64,000 nt of DNA from Fertoeibacter niger (GCF_009380135.2 NZ_WHUT02000009.1:112373-176372), one strand, 5' to 3'. Positions 52,576 through 62,017 are shown, numbered from the stretch's first letter. Notes: generated by a model not told the origin, from the letters alone. A program made the numbers and translations.

Positions 52576-53631
52576 ATGAAGAAAATAAGCACGTTACGCG
52601 CGTTGTTGCTCTCGGCAGCTTTGGTTGGTCCCGGCTTGGCATCCGCACAAGATGTCCAAGTGGACGTTGGAGGCGGGATGACCGTCGCTGTTCCGGCGAC
52701 AGGGCCGCTGAAGATCGCCTTCTTTTCGGAGGGCACAAATAATTCAGCGATGCAGGCCAGCATCGACGGTGCAACACAGGCGGCGAAGGAGCTTGGTTGG
52801 GAAATCGAGGTGTTTGACGGAAAGTTCGATCCCGTAACGCAGGCCAATCAGCTTGAAAACGCGCTGACGCGGGACTACGACGCCTGGGTTCTCAAGGCAG
52901 TTGAAGGCAACATCATGTGCGACATCGCGACCAGGGACGCGCCTGAAAAGGGCGTGCTGGTCGTGACGGCCGTCCTGTCGATTTGCGGGCGTGGTGCCAA
53001 CGAAGGCGATGAGCTCTGGTCGCCGGGAACGCTCGCCTATATCGGTGGCGCCGAGACGCCGATGGCGTTCTTCCAGGTGCTTGACCGCATGGGGGCTGAA
53101 AACCCCGGGCCGCAGAAACTGGGTGTGATCACTGGCCCCGAACTGAACCCGATCACCAAGAACCACGAAGCGGCCTTGGAGATGTTCAAGGCGAAGTATA
53201 CTGAAATCGAGATCATTGCTGTCGCAAGGACCGATTACTCGACGCCGTCGGCGCTGGAAGAGGCGGGGCCGATGGTTCAGGCAAACCCCGACATGACTTT
53301 GGCCTATACGGCCTTCTCGAATCTGGCGATGGGTCTCGTGCCGGTTCTTGAGCAGGCTGGTCGACTAGGTTCCGTCAAGATCTATGACAACGGAGCAACA
53401 GCGCGGGCGATTGACGCAATCAAGGACGGCACCATCGAGGTGTCCAGTGCCAATCGACTGAAATCAAACGCCTACAACGCTGTCATGGCAATCGACCGCG
53501 CGCGTCGCGGTGAAGCCGTTCCGCGTGCCATCGGGGACCTTGGCGCGCCGCTTGTCCCGGGTACACCTCCGACCGAACCCTATCTGATCGATACGGCCAA
53601 TGTCGCAGGTTTCACACCTGAAATCGAGTAA
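52576..53631 (+). CDS. Sugar-type ABC binding protein 1
   Basis: 351 aa from ATG 52576 (GGGAGG upstream) with signal peptide MKKISTLRALLLSAALVGPGLASA. Peripla_BP_4-like type I fold: LKIAFFSEGTNNSAMQASI, FDGKFDPVTQANQLENAL, DELWSPGTLAYIGGAETP. Clear paralogue of the second binding protein at 53966. Ligand is likely a sugar, sugar acid or cyclitol-like molecule. Confidence 0.87.
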   Translation: MKKISTLRALLLSAALVGPGLASAQDVQVDVGGGMTVAVPATGPLKIAFFSEGTNNSAMQASIDGATQAAKELGWEIEVFDGKFDPVTQANQLENALTRDYDAWVLKAVEGNIMCDIATRDAPEKGVLVVTAVLSICGRGANEGDELWSPGTLAYIGGAETPMAFFQVLDRMGAENPGPQKLGVITGPELNPITKNHEAALEMFKAKYTEIEIIAVARTDYSTPSALEEAGPMVQANPDMTLAYTAFSNLAMGLVPVLEQAGRLGSVKIYDNGATARAIDAIKDGTIEVSSANRLKSNAYNAVMAIDRARRGEAVPRAIGDLGAPLVPGTPPTEPYLIDTANVAGFTPEIE

Positions 53632-53964
53632 GGCAAAGGATGTGACTGCCCAGCAGGAGTTTCCGCCCTTCAAGCACTGACCGGGCATGGCGGGGACGGG
53701 CGAATATTCCCTGCTGTCACTCTCCGGCAAGACGGCTTTGGCAACACGATCGTGCATCACGACATCGACCACCCTGACCGGCTGGTTCACTACGAGATCC
53801 GGTCAGGCGCGCGTGACCGCTGGATGCGGGAGGAACCGCAGAAAGCACATCGGAAAACCTATGCGGCGGGCCTGCCCAACCCTCTTGCCGACCGGACCGT
53901 CCAGTGGATGGTGCCTTCGGCCGAGTGGGGCAGCAACCTGACCTATCATCATCTGGGAGGATGA
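53632..53964 (+). pseudogene. Orphan open frame between the two binding-protein genes
   Basis: The 333 nt after the stop of binding protein 1 stay open in the same frame for 110 codons, ending TGA 53962-53964. The peptide looks coding (IVHHDIDHPDRLVHYEIRSG, then LADRTVQWMVPSAEWGSNL) but there is no ATG and no ribosome site at the front; GTG 53752 would give 70 aa. I recognise no family. Best reading: the 3' part of a gene truncated by deletion, or a small gene with a non-standard start. Confidence 0.4.
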
Positions 53965-53965
53965 G

Positions 53966-55009
53966 ATGAAACTGAGCCTGATCGGACTGTCGCTCTTGCT
54001 GGCCACAACTAGCATCGCACGCGCGGAAGACATTGCGGTTGATGTGGGGCTTGATGCCCCGGTCATCGTAAACACCGAAGAACCGCTCAAACTCGCGCTC
54101 TTCATCGAGATCGGCACCAATAGCGCCGTGCAATCGACGATCAAAGGCGTCGAAGCGATGGCGGCAAAGCATGGCTTCAGTTTCGACGTGTTCGACGCCC
54201 GATTTGACGTGGCGCGACAAGTCAACCAGATGGAGTCGGCCCTGCTTAACAGCTACAATGCCTGGATAGTCGTGCCCGTCGAGGGCAGCCAGGTCTGCGA
54301 TATGGTGGCAGAGCGGGCCCCGGCGGCGAACGTACTGGTGGCCCATGCGACGGGGACAGCCTGCGGCCGGTCCAGCATGGAAGGCGATGATCTGTGGTCG
54401 CCGGGGACGCTGGTCTACGTAGGCGGCAACGAGACGCCTAGCGCCTTCCGCGCCGTGATGGAAAAGGCGGTCGCCGACAATCCCGGACCGCAGAAAGTCG
54501 GGATCCTGACCGGACCGAACCTGCATCCGATCACGGTTTCATTCGACAAGGCTCTGGCAGAGGTCACGGCGGCGCACCCCGAATTCGAAGTTGTGGCCGT
54601 ACATCGCACAGACTATTCGCCGCCCGACAACCAGGTCAAGACGCAGACCTTGCTGCAGGCGAACCCCGACCTCAGCATCATCATCGGTGCCTACACGAAC
54701 ATGTCCAAGGGCGCTATCCCGGCGATGGAGGCCGCGGGGAAACTGGGAGTTGTGAAGGTATACGAGGCGGGTGGAACCGAGTGGTCGGTCGAGGCCCTGA
54801 AGGCGGGCTGGATTGAAGCGACAACGGGTTTCTACCGGCAGACCGCCGCAGAAGCGGCCGTACAGGCCATACTCGACGCGCGCGATGGAAGAGCGGTACC
54901 ACGGGTCATCCTGAATGACGGTCACCCGCTCATCCCCGGCCAAGTCGAAGGTTCTGTCGGGCTCGTCACGGCCGAGAATGTGGAAGCCTACGTTCCGCAG
55001 TCCCCGTGA
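53966..55009 (+). CDS. Sugar-type ABC binding protein 2
   Basis: 347 aa, signal peptide MKLSLIGLSLLLATTSIARA. Same fold and conserved blocks as binding protein 1: LKLALFIEIGTNSAVQSTI, VNQMESALLNSYNAWIVVPV, DLWSPGTLVYVGGNETPS, NPGPQKVGILTGPNLHPIT. GGGAGG precedes ATG 53966. Two different binding proteins sharing one ATPase and one permease suggest two related ligands. Confidence 0.87.
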   Translation: MKLSLIGLSLLLATTSIARAEDIAVDVGLDAPVIVNTEEPLKLALFIEIGTNSAVQSTIKGVEAMAAKHGFSFDVFDARFDVARQVNQMESALLNSYNAWIVVPVEGSQVCDMVAERAPAANVLVAHATGTACGRSSMEGDDLWSPGTLVYVGGNETPSAFRAVMEKAVADNPGPQKVGILTGPNLHPITVSFDKALAEVTAAHPEFEVVAVHRTDYSPPDNQVKTQTLLQANPDLSIIIGAYTNMSKGAIPAMEAAGKLGVVKVYEAGGTEWSVEALKAGWIEATTGFYRQTAAEAAVQAILDARDGRAVPRVILNDGHPLIPGQVEGSVGLVTAENVEAYVPQSP

Positions 55010-56622
55010 CGCACCGGCGCGGAAAAGGGCGTGGCACAGCAAAACCGCTTTTGGCCACGCCTGCCAACCAAGATGACATCAGGGTGAGCGATTTGTCAGC
55101 GACCATTTCTCCCGCAGTGCGTCTAAAGGGCGTGTCCAAGACCTTCGGACCGATTCAGGCGCTGAAGCCGGTCAACCTCGACATCGCGGCGGGGACCATA
55201 CATGCGCTGGTCGGGCAGAACGGCGCAGGCAAGTCGACCACGCTGGGCATCTTGGCCGGTCGCATCAGCGCCACCACCGGTGACGTGGAGATAGGCGGGG
55301 CACGCGTTGACCTTGGCGACCCGCGTCGGGCGCGCGCTGCAGGCGTTGTCGCGATCTATCAGGAACTGACCATCGTTCCAGCGCTCTCCGCTGTCGCAAA
55401 TGTCTTTTTGGGTCAGCCGCTGTCCCGAGGATATCTTCTATCCGAAGGTGCCATGCAAAGTCGGTTTGCCGAATTGGCGGGTCGCCTGGGCGTCAGCATT
55501 CCGACCGATGCGGAAGCGAGGTCGCTATCCGTGGCGGATCAACAAACGCTGGAGATCCTCCGTGCCATTCAGGCGAATGCGCGCATCATCCTGTTCGACG
55601 AGCCGACAACCGCCCTTGCGCAGCCTGAGCGCGAGGCGCTGTTCAAGGTCATGCGCGACCTGAGGGCGGAAGGTCATACGCTGATCTATGTGTCGCACAA
55701 TCTCGATGAAGTTCTGGGCATTTCCGATGCCATTACCGTGTTCCGAAACGGCAGTTTGATCGAGACGCGGCCGACCCAGGCTTGGACAAAGGCGCAGCTT
55801 GTGACTGCCATGCTGGGTGAGGAGATGGGCGACATCTATCACCGTCGCCCGGCCTCCCGCCTGCGTGATGGCGAGCCCGCGATTTCCGTCCGCGATATTG
55901 CTTTGCCGGGCGCCATAGGCGAGATCGGCTTTTCAGTCCGCGCGGGCGAAATTCTGGGGGTGGGTGGGCTGGTCGGCTCTGGTCGAAGCAGCCTCTTGCG
56001 CGCGCTAGCGGGCTTGGAGCACCGGTCATCGGGACAGATCGAGATTGCCGGCCGCGAAGTTGCATGGCCACGCACTCCCCGCGCTGCCCGGGCACTTGGC
56101 ATCGCGTTGGTTCCCGAGGACCGCAAGCACCAAGGCCTCGTGCTTGGGATGACTGCTGCTGACAATGTCACCTTGCCGAAACTTCGAGCAATTGCTCGAT
56201 CCGGCTTGATCGACAACCAATTGGCGGCAGAAGTCGCCGCAGATGCGACGCGAGCGTTCGGCTTTGATCCCAAGCGGCTTTTCGCACCGGTGGGGACGCT
56301 GTCCGGGGGCAACCAGCAAAAGGTCCTTCTGGCCCGCTGGGCCTTCGACCGGCCCAAAGTTCTGCTCGTGGACGAGCCGACGCGCGGGATCGACGTCGGC
56401 GCCAAGGCCGAGATTCTCGACGCGCTTCGGGCCTTTGCCGAAGAGGGTCTGGCGGTGATCATGGTCTCCTCCGAACTCGAGGAAATCTGCGCCCTGGCCG
56501 ACCGCGTCATCGTCATGTCTGAGGGCCGACAGGTCGATCACATCGACGCCAGTCGCGCCGAGCTTTCTGTGCACAGAATCTTGAATAGCGCCTTTGGCGT
56601 AGAAAGGCATCACCATGTCTGA
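55006..56622 (+). CDS. Sugar ABC transporter ATP-binding protein
   Basis: 538 aa if it starts at GTG 55006 (GTGA overlap with the binding protein); GTG 55084 is also possible because conserved sequence begins near residue 35. Duplicated NBDs: domain 1 with Walker A GQNGAGKST and IILFDEPTTAL, domain 2 with LSGGNQQKVLLARWAF and LLVDEPTRGID. RbsA/MglA type. Ends in HHHV and overlaps the permease start by 8 nt. Confidence 0.88.
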   Translation: MTHRRGKGRGTAKPLLATPANQDDIRVSDLSATISPAVRLKGVSKTFGPIQALKPVNLDIAAGTIHALVGQNGAGKSTTLGILAGRISATTGDVEIGGARVDLGDPRRARAAGVVAIYQELTIVPALSAVANVFLGQPLSRGYLLSEGAMQSRFAELAGRLGVSIPTDAEARSLSVADQQTLEILRAIQANARIILFDEPTTALAQPEREALFKVMRDLRAEGHTLIYVSHNLDEVLGISDAITVFRNGSLIETRPTQAWTKAQLVTAMLGEEMGDIYHRRPASRLRDGEPAISVRDIALPGAIGEIGFSVRAGEILGVGGLVGSGRSSLLRALAGLEHRSSGQIEIAGREVAWPRTPRAARALGIALVPEDRKHQGLVLGMTAADNVTLPKLRAIARSGLIDNQLAAEVAADATRAFGFDPKRLFAPVGTLSGGNQQKVLLARWAFDRPKVLLVDEPTRGIDVGAKAEILDALRAFAEEGLAVIMVSSELEEICALADRVIVMSEGRQVDHIDASRAELSVHRILNSAFGVERHHHV

Positions 56623-57598
56623 AGTATCGTCCTCCCGCACCTCGGCCACGGCCCCTGTCCGGCGCAGACCGACGAGTGACATTGCCCTGCGCTATGGCCT
56701 GATTGCGGTCCTGATCGTTCTGATCGCCGTAAGTCAACTGCTTTACCCGAGGTTTCTCGACCCGCAGAACATAAAGAACATCCTCAGCCAGAACGCGCCT
56801 CTGGGGATCATCGCAGTCGGCATGACGCTTGTCATGATCACGCGAGGGTTCGACCTGTCGGTTGGTGCGGTCTACGCGTCCGGTGCCACGGTCTTTGCCA
56901 GCCTTGCCGTCGCGGGCTGGCCCCTGTGGGCGGCAGGCGCGGTCACCATGATGATTGGGGTTTTCGCGGGTCTGATCAACGGGACAATCGTCACGCGGCT
57001 GAACGTGAACCCTTTCGTCGCGACGCTTGGGACCACCTCAGTCTTCAGTGGCCTTGCCCTACTCTATTCCAACTCGTCGCCTTTCGTTGTCTCGGAAAAG
57101 GCCTTTACCCTGCTGGGACGCGGGTCGTTTCTTGAAATTCCGATCAGCATCTGGGTGCTGCTTATGGTGTTCGTCATCGGCGAATTCGTCCTGTCGCGCA
57201 CGGTCTATGGCCGATCTCTTTACGCCATTGGCGGCAATGACGAGGCCTCTCGTCTTGCCGGTCTGCCGACTGCGATGCTCCGGACGACGACCTACGTCAT
57301 CTGCGGGGCCTGTGCGGCTCTGGCTGGAATGATCATCGCGTCGCGGCTTTCCATCGGTCAGGCTGACATTGGCGCGTCGATGGCACTCGATTCGATCGCA
57401 GTCGTCGTCATCGGCGGGACCTCGTTGATGGGGGGCGAGGGGGCTGTCTGGCGCAGCGCCATTGGGCTTTTGATCGTAGCGGTGCTGACCAACCTGCTCG
57501 ACAGCCTCGCCGTGGATTCGAACTACCAGCTCGTGATCAAGGGCACGATCGTGGTGGCCGCAGTTGCACTTGACGCCTATGCAAGGCTGCGCCGGTGA
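56615..57598 (+). CDS. Sugar ABC transporter permease (RbsC type)
   Basis: 327 aa, about ten helices after a basic N-terminus. ITRGFDLSVGAVYASGA and VVVIGGTSLMGGEGAVWRSAIG are the family motifs. Only one permease gene, so a homodimeric channel is expected. Confidence 0.9.
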   Translation: MSEVSSSRTSATAPVRRRPTSDIALRYGLIAVLIVLIAVSQLLYPRFLDPQNIKNILSQNAPLGIIAVGMTLVMITRGFDLSVGAVYASGATVFASLAVAGWPLWAAGAVTMMIGVFAGLINGTIVTRLNVNPFVATLGTTSVFSGLALLYSNSSPFVVSEKAFTLLGRGSFLEIPISIWVLLMVFVIGEFVLSRTVYGRSLYAIGGNDEASRLAGLPTAMLRTTTYVICGACAALAGMIIASRLSIGQADIGASMALDSIAVVVIGGTSLMGGEGAVWRSAIGLLIVAVLTNLLDSLAVDSNYQLVIKGTIVVAAVALDAYARLRR

Positions 57599-57984
57599 TC
57601 ACTGCGACCCACCATACGGCCATTTCGGTGGTCGATCTGGCGGCAGCAAAGCGCTTCTACGCGCTTTTGGGACTAAGCGAGAGCGCCCGTGCCGAACTCT
57701 CTGACGGCACGACCCTTGTTTTGCTCCACGGGTCGGGCGGCATGGTCGAGCTGATCTGGCCGCAGACGACACGGAAGACGGCTCCCGTGCCGCTTGAGCG
57801 CGATCTGGAGACGACAGGCACGAAACACATCGCGTTTCAGTCCGATGATCTTGACGCCGAGTTCGCGCTGCTTGGCGCCGATGGCTTTCCGGTTGCTGTG
57901 GGCCCCTCACCTTCACCCTACGGCTTGCGCTTTGCCTTCGTCACCGACCCGAGCGGCAACTGGATCGAGCTTCTGGGCTACTGA
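57595..57984 (+). CDS. Single-domain VOC (glyoxalase-like) protein
   Basis: 129 aa from GTG 57595 (GTGA overlap with the permease stop). [23 protein letters not shown] at the front, [15 protein letters not shown] in the middle and [15 protein letters not shown] at the end give the His-His-Glu metal set of VOC enzymes. Could be an epimerase, lyase or isomerase; substrate unknown. Confidence 0.82.
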   Translation: MITATHHTAISVVDLAAAKRFYALLGLSESARAELSDGTTLVLLHGSGGMVELIWPQTTRKTAPVPLERDLETTGTKHIAFQSDDLDAEFALLGADGFPVAVGPSPSPYGLRFAFVTDPSGNWIELLGY

Positions 57985-58036
57985 GCCGCATCGAGAGAAA
58001 CCGCCCCATGCGTGGGCAGAAAGAAAGAGGAATACC

Positions 58037-59368
58037 ATGATAAGGCAACTCAAGACTGGCAAGGCAGAGGCCGCTCGCGCTGACGATGACGCGAAAGTGC
58101 GCGCTACTGTCGAAGGCATTCTCGCCGACATTCTTGCACGCGGCGATGCGGCAGTGCGTGATTATTCCGGGAAGTTCGACCGGTGGTCGCCGCAGAGCTT
58201 TCGTTTGTCCGAAGCTGACATTGAGCACCTTGTCGCGAAGGTCCCCAATCAGGACCTGAAGGACATCCGTTTTGCGCAAGACCAGGTCCGACGTTTTGCG
58301 GAACACCAGAAAGCCGCCTTGCGCGAAATCGAGGTTGAAACACTGCCCGGTGTCATTCTTGGCCACCGCAATATTCCGGTAAATTCAGTCGGCTGCTATG
58401 TGCCCGGCGGCAAGTATCCGATGGTCGCCTCAGCACATATGAGCGTGCTGACGGCCAAAGTCGCAGGCGTGAAGCGGATCGTTGCGACCGCTCCGCCCGC
58501 CGGCGGAGAGCCGCATCCCGCGATCGTCGCTGCCATGCATCTGGGCGGTGCCGATGAGATTTACGTCATGGGAGGCGTGCAGGCTGTTGGTGCCATGGCC
58601 CTTGGAACGCAAACGCTGAAGCCCGTCGACATGATCGTTGGCCCCGGCAACGCCTTTGTTGCCGAAGCCAAACGTCAGCTGTTCGGACGGGTCGGGATCG
58701 ACCTCTTTGCCGGCCCGACCGAAACCATGGTGATCGCAGACGAAACGGTCGATGCTGAAATCTGTGCGACGGATCTGCTCGGTCAAGCCGAGCATGGCTA
58801 CAACTCGCCTTGTGTCCTGCTGACAAACTCTGAAAGACTTGCCCGCGCAACCATGGTGGAAATTGATCGTTTGCTGACGATCCTGCCAACAGCTGAGGCT
58901 GCCCGAAAAAGCTGGGAAGACTATGGCGAAATCATTGTCTGCGACAGCTATGACGAAATGCTCGCAGAATCTGAACGCATCGCTTCGGAACATGTGCAGG
59001 TCATGACCGATCGCGATGATTGGTTCCTTGCAAACATGACAGCCTATGGGGCGCTTTTCCTTGGCCCGCGCACGAACGTCGCGTTTGGTGACAAAGCCAT
59101 TGGCACAAACCACACGCTACCTACCCGTCGCGCTGGCCGCTACACGGGCGGGCTTTGGGTCGGAAAGTTCATAAAGACGCACAGCTATCAACGTGTCTTG
59201 ACCGATGAAGCATCGGCACTTGTCGGCGAATTCTGCTCCCGCCTGTGCATGTTGGAGGGCTTCGTGGGTCATGCTGAACAAGCAAATGTCCGCGTGCGTC
59301 GCTACGGGCATCGAAACATAGGGTACGGCCGGCCGGCCGAACCAATCAATTCCGCAGCACCCGCGTAA
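58037..59368 (+). CDS. HisD-family dehydrogenase, not the biosynthetic enzyme
   Basis: 443 aa from ATG 58037 (AGAGGAA upstream). Histidinol dehydrogenase fold: [73 protein letters not shown] with the zinc-binding His/Glu/Asp residues. It sits in a catabolic operon with no his genes, so it more likely oxidises another alcohol, as the HisD-like sulfopropanediol dehydrogenase HpsN does. Last gene of the operon. Confidence 0.82.
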   Translation: MIRQLKTGKAEAARADDDAKVRATVEGILADILARGDAAVRDYSGKFDRWSPQSFRLSEADIEHLVAKVPNQDLKDIRFAQDQVRRFAEHQKAALREIEVETLPGVILGHRNIPVNSVGCYVPGGKYPMVASAHMSVLTAKVAGVKRIVATAPPAGGEPHPAIVAAMHLGGADEIYVMGGVQAVGAMALGTQTLKPVDMIVGPGNAFVAEAKRQLFGRVGIDLFAGPTETMVIADETVDAEICATDLLGQAEHGYNSPCVLLTNSERLARATMVEIDRLLTILPTAEAARKSWEDYGEIIVCDSYDEMLAESERIASEHVQVMTDRDDWFLANMTAYGALFLGPRTNVAFGDKAIGTNHTLPTRRAGRYTGGLWVGKFIKTHSYQRVLTDEASALVGEFCSRLCMLEGFVGHAEQANVRVRRYGHRNIGYGRPAEPINSAAPA

Positions 59369-59489
59369 CCTCTCCGTGGGTTATGAGTTGGAGGGGGTGG
59401 CTGTCTTGCAGTCACCCCGACTTGTCGGTATTTCAGTGGTAAAGATTGCTCATTTGCGCACTGACAGAGACTTTTGCGGGCAAGAACAG

Positions 59490-59643
59490 TGTGGCGATGA
59501 AGGCGAACCTCATGTCGCCTCTCGCGCGAATAAAGCGGCCACCTTCTTCAGGATGCCACTCCCCGATCCGTCACCGGCATTGTGGCCTCGACCCTGAACT
59601 CGCGGCTGAACTTCCACCTCGTCATCTCCACTTTCCGGTTCAT
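59490..59643 (-). mobile_element. Decayed IS3-family transposase remnant
   Basis: Reading the minus strand from 59643 (or ATG 59625): TRWKFSREFRVEA..VTDRG matches the N-terminus of IS3-family OrfA (consensus RRKFSREFKLEAV..V.ERG). Then after a deletion and frame change ILKKVAALFAREA matches the OrfA C-terminus, ending in TGA that overlaps an ATG (59510-59513) starting MRFAFIA, as OrfB does. The middle of OrfA and nearly all of OrfB are gone. The rest of the 321-nt gap 59369-59689 shows nothing else. Confidence 0.65.
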
Positions 59644-59689
59644 GGGTCACGATCTTATCGTCGTGTCCACGAAACCGGCAGCAACTCAG

Positions 59690-60154
59690 TCAGGCCCCCT
59701 CGATACGCCGCAGCAGACGGTTCAGCACGGCACGCTCCTCGGCAGTCAGCATGGCCAGCGCCCGCGCCTCGTGGCCGTGCACCGCGGCCAGCACGCGGTC
59801 GCGCAAAAGCTGGCCGGCGGGTGTTGCCGTCAGCGCATAGGCGCGGCGGTCGCTGGGCATCGGGTTGCGCGCGATCAGATCATTGGTTTCCAGCTCGTCC
59901 ACCACCACCACCAGGTTGGAACGTTCGATGCACAGCCCCTGCGCCAGCTGGGTCTGGGTGATGCCGGGATTGTCCACCACCATGACCAGCGCCGAAAAGG
60001 TGATCGTGCGCAGGCCGAAGGTTTCCAGCGTGATCACCAGATCGGCGTGGATCACGTTGAAGGCGCGCTTCATCAGATAACCGGTCAGAACCTCCAGGCT
60101 GGCGTGCGAAACCCAGGCTATCGGCTCCAATGCGGCACGGGTGGGATGCGTCAT
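59690..60154 (-). CDS. MarR-family regulator
   Basis: 154 aa from ATG 60154 (10 nt after the TRAP large-subunit stop). Winged-helix core DNPGITQTQLAQGLCIERSNLVVVVDELETNDLI followed by the wing RNPMPSDRRAYALTATPAG. Dimerisation helices at both ends. Last gene of the TRAP operon on the minus strand; it probably senses the transported acid or a derivative and controls the operon. Confidence 0.86.
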   Translation of the reverse strand: MTHPTRAALEPIAWVSHASLEVLTGYLMKRAFNVIHADLVITLETFGLRTITFSALVMVVDNPGITQTQLAQGLCIERSNLVVVVDELETNDLIARNPMPSDRRAYALTATPAGQLLRDRVLAAVHGHEARALAMLTAEERAVLNRLLRRIEGA

Positions 60155-60164
60155 GGCGGCGCGC

Positions 60165-61478
60165 TCATGGCAGAAGGAACAAGGTGATCGACGGGAATGC
60201 CACCAGCAGCGCCACGCGCAGCAGATCCGACGCCACAAAGAACGAAACCGCATGATAGGTGGCCGACAGGGGCGTTTCGCGGTCCATCGCGTTGATCACG
60301 AACAGGTTCATCCCCACAGGCGGCGTGATCAGCCCCACCTCGACCACGATCAGCACGAGGATGCCGAACCAGATCGCCAGATGTTCGGGCGACATGCCGA
60401 AGTCAAGCTGGACGATCACCGGGAAGAAGATCGGGATCGTCAGCAGGATCATCGACAGGCTGTCCATCACACAGCCGAGGATCAGGTAGAAGATGATGAT
60501 CAGGATCAGCACCGTCCAGGGGCTGTAGCCCTGCCCCACCACGAAGTTGGAGATTTCCTGGGGCACCTGGGTGATGGCCAGAAAGCTGTTGTAGACCGCC
60601 GCACCGAAGACGATGATGAAGATCATCGCGGTGTTCGATGCGGTGGACAGAAAGCTGTTCACCAGCGTCTTGCGGGTCAGCCCGCCGTTCAGGAAGGCGA
60701 TCAGCCCGGTGCCCAATGCGCCCACCGATGCGCCCTCGGTGGGGGTGAACCAGCCCAGATAGATGCCGCCCACCACGACCAGAAACACCACCAGCACCGG
60801 CCAGACCCGGAACAAGGCGCGAAACCGTTCGGCATAGGGCTGGCGCGGGCGCGAGCCCACGGTTTCGGGATAAAGCCGGGCATAAATCGCCACCACGGCG
60901 ATATAGCCCAAAGCCGCCAGAATGCCGGGGATGAAGGCGGCAAGGAACAGCTTGGCAATGTTCTGCTCGGCCAGAATGGCATAGACCACCAGCACCACCG
61001 ATGGCGGTATCAGGATGCCCAGCGTGCCGCCTGCCGCCAGCGTGGCGGTGGACAGCCCGCCCGAATAACCCGCGCGGCGCAGTTCGGGCAGGGCCACCTG
61101 CCCCATGGTGGCCGCCGTGGCCAGCGATGATCCGCAGATCGCGCCGAAACCGGCACAGGCCCCCACGGCGGCCATGGCCACCCCGCCCTTGCGATGGCCC
61201 AGCCAGCTTTCGGCGGCTTTGAACAGGGCCTGGCTCATGCCGCCCAGCGTGGCGAACTGGCCCATCAGCAGAAACATCGGGATGATCGACAGCGAATAGC
61301 TGGAAAAGATCGAATAGCTTTCGGATTTCAGCTTGGCCAGAACGATGTTCGGCCCGCCCGTCACCAGCACAAGCCCGCCCAGCCCGCAGACCAGCATGGC
61401 CAGACCGATGGGCGCGCGCAGAAAGATCATCAGCAAGAGAACGGGAAAGGACCAGAGGCCGATATCAATATTGCTCAA
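60165..61478 (-). CDS. TRAP transporter large permease (DctM)
   Basis: 437 aa from TTG 61478, which overlaps the small-subunit stop (TTGA) and has GCAGGG upstream. Twelve-helix DctM family: APIGLAMLVCGLGGLVLVTGG, CAGFGAICGSSLATAATMGQVALPELRRAGYS, LGILIPPSVVLVVYAIL, GLITPPVGMNLFVINAM. Na+-driven uptake of an organic acid. Confidence 0.9.
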   Translation of the reverse strand: MSNIDIGLWSFPVLLLMIFLRAPIGLAMLVCGLGGLVLVTGGPNIVLAKLKSESYSIFSSYSLSIIPMFLLMGQFATLGGMSQALFKAAESWLGHRKGGVAMAAVGACAGFGAICGSSLATAATMGQVALPELRRAGYSGGLSTATLAAGGTLGILIPPSVVLVVYAILAEQNIAKLFLAAFIPGILAALGYIAVVAIYARLYPETVGSRPRQPYAERFRALFRVWPVLVVFLVVVGGIYLGWFTPTEGASVGALGTGLIAFLNGGLTRKTLVNSFLSTASNTAMIFIIVFGAAVYNSFLAITQVPQEISNFVVGQGYSPWTVLILIIIFYLILGCVMDSLSMILLTIPIFFPVIVQLDFGMSPEHLAIWFGILVLIVVEVGLITPPVGMNLFVINAMDRETPLSATYHAVSFFVASDLLRVALLVAFPSITLFLLP

Positions 61479-61990
61479 TGCCCTGCCCCCCCGCCGGCGG
61501 GCAACGTGTCCTGCCCGCCGAGCGCACCCATCACACGCCGCAGCGCCACATAAACCGACACGACCGCCGCGACCACGGCGCCGCAGACGCTGGCCGCATA
61601 AGACCACCAGACCGGGAATTGCAGCAGGAACGTCGTCTCGCCGTTGTTCATCTTGCCCAGCATGCCCTCATAGAGACGTGCCGCGATCAGGACCAGCACC
61701 GCGGCAAAGACCACCTCCCAGAAGGCCAGTATCCAGCGGTTCACGACCCGCGGAAACAGCGGCACGAACAGATCGACCGTCGCATGGCCCGCATTCATCT
61801 GGCACCACGGCAGAAAGGCAAAGATCGCAAAGGCGATGCCCGCCTCGACAAGCTCGAAATCACCCGGAACCGGGCCAAAGCCCAGGGCCCGCAACAACAC
61901 GCTGAGGCTGGTCATCAGCATCAGCGCCGTCAGGATCAACCCGCCAAGTGCCGCCATGAACCGCGCAAGCTGGTAAAAAGCACTGTGCAT
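61475..61990 (-). CDS. TRAP transporter small permease (DctQ)
   Basis: 171 aa, four helices: ALGGLILTALMLMTSLSVLLRAL, FELVEAGIAFAIFAFLPWCQ, AGHATVDLFV motif, and WWSYAASVCGAVVAAVVSVYVAL. Standard DctQ. Partner of DctM. Confidence 0.88.
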   Translation of the reverse strand: MHSAFYQLARFMAALGGLILTALMLMTSLSVLLRALGFGPVPGDFELVEAGIAFAIFAFLPWCQMNAGHATVDLFVPLFPRVVNRWILAFWEVVFAAVLVLIAARLYEGMLGKMNNGETTFLLQFPVWWSYAASVCGAVVAAVVSVYVALRRVMGALGGQDTLPAGGGAGH

Positions 61991-62017
61991 CGACAGGCTC
62001 CCTGCAAGATGGGGGGA

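Noticed and set aside
58037..59368. Biosynthetic histidinol dehydrogenase
   Set aside because: Catabolic operon context without other his genes; better read as a HisD-family alcohol dehydrogenase.
6118..60200. Many long antisense open frames opposite high-GC genes
   Set aside because: They mirror codon structure of real genes, lack ribosome sites and show Arg/Pro/Gly/His-rich low-complexity peptides.
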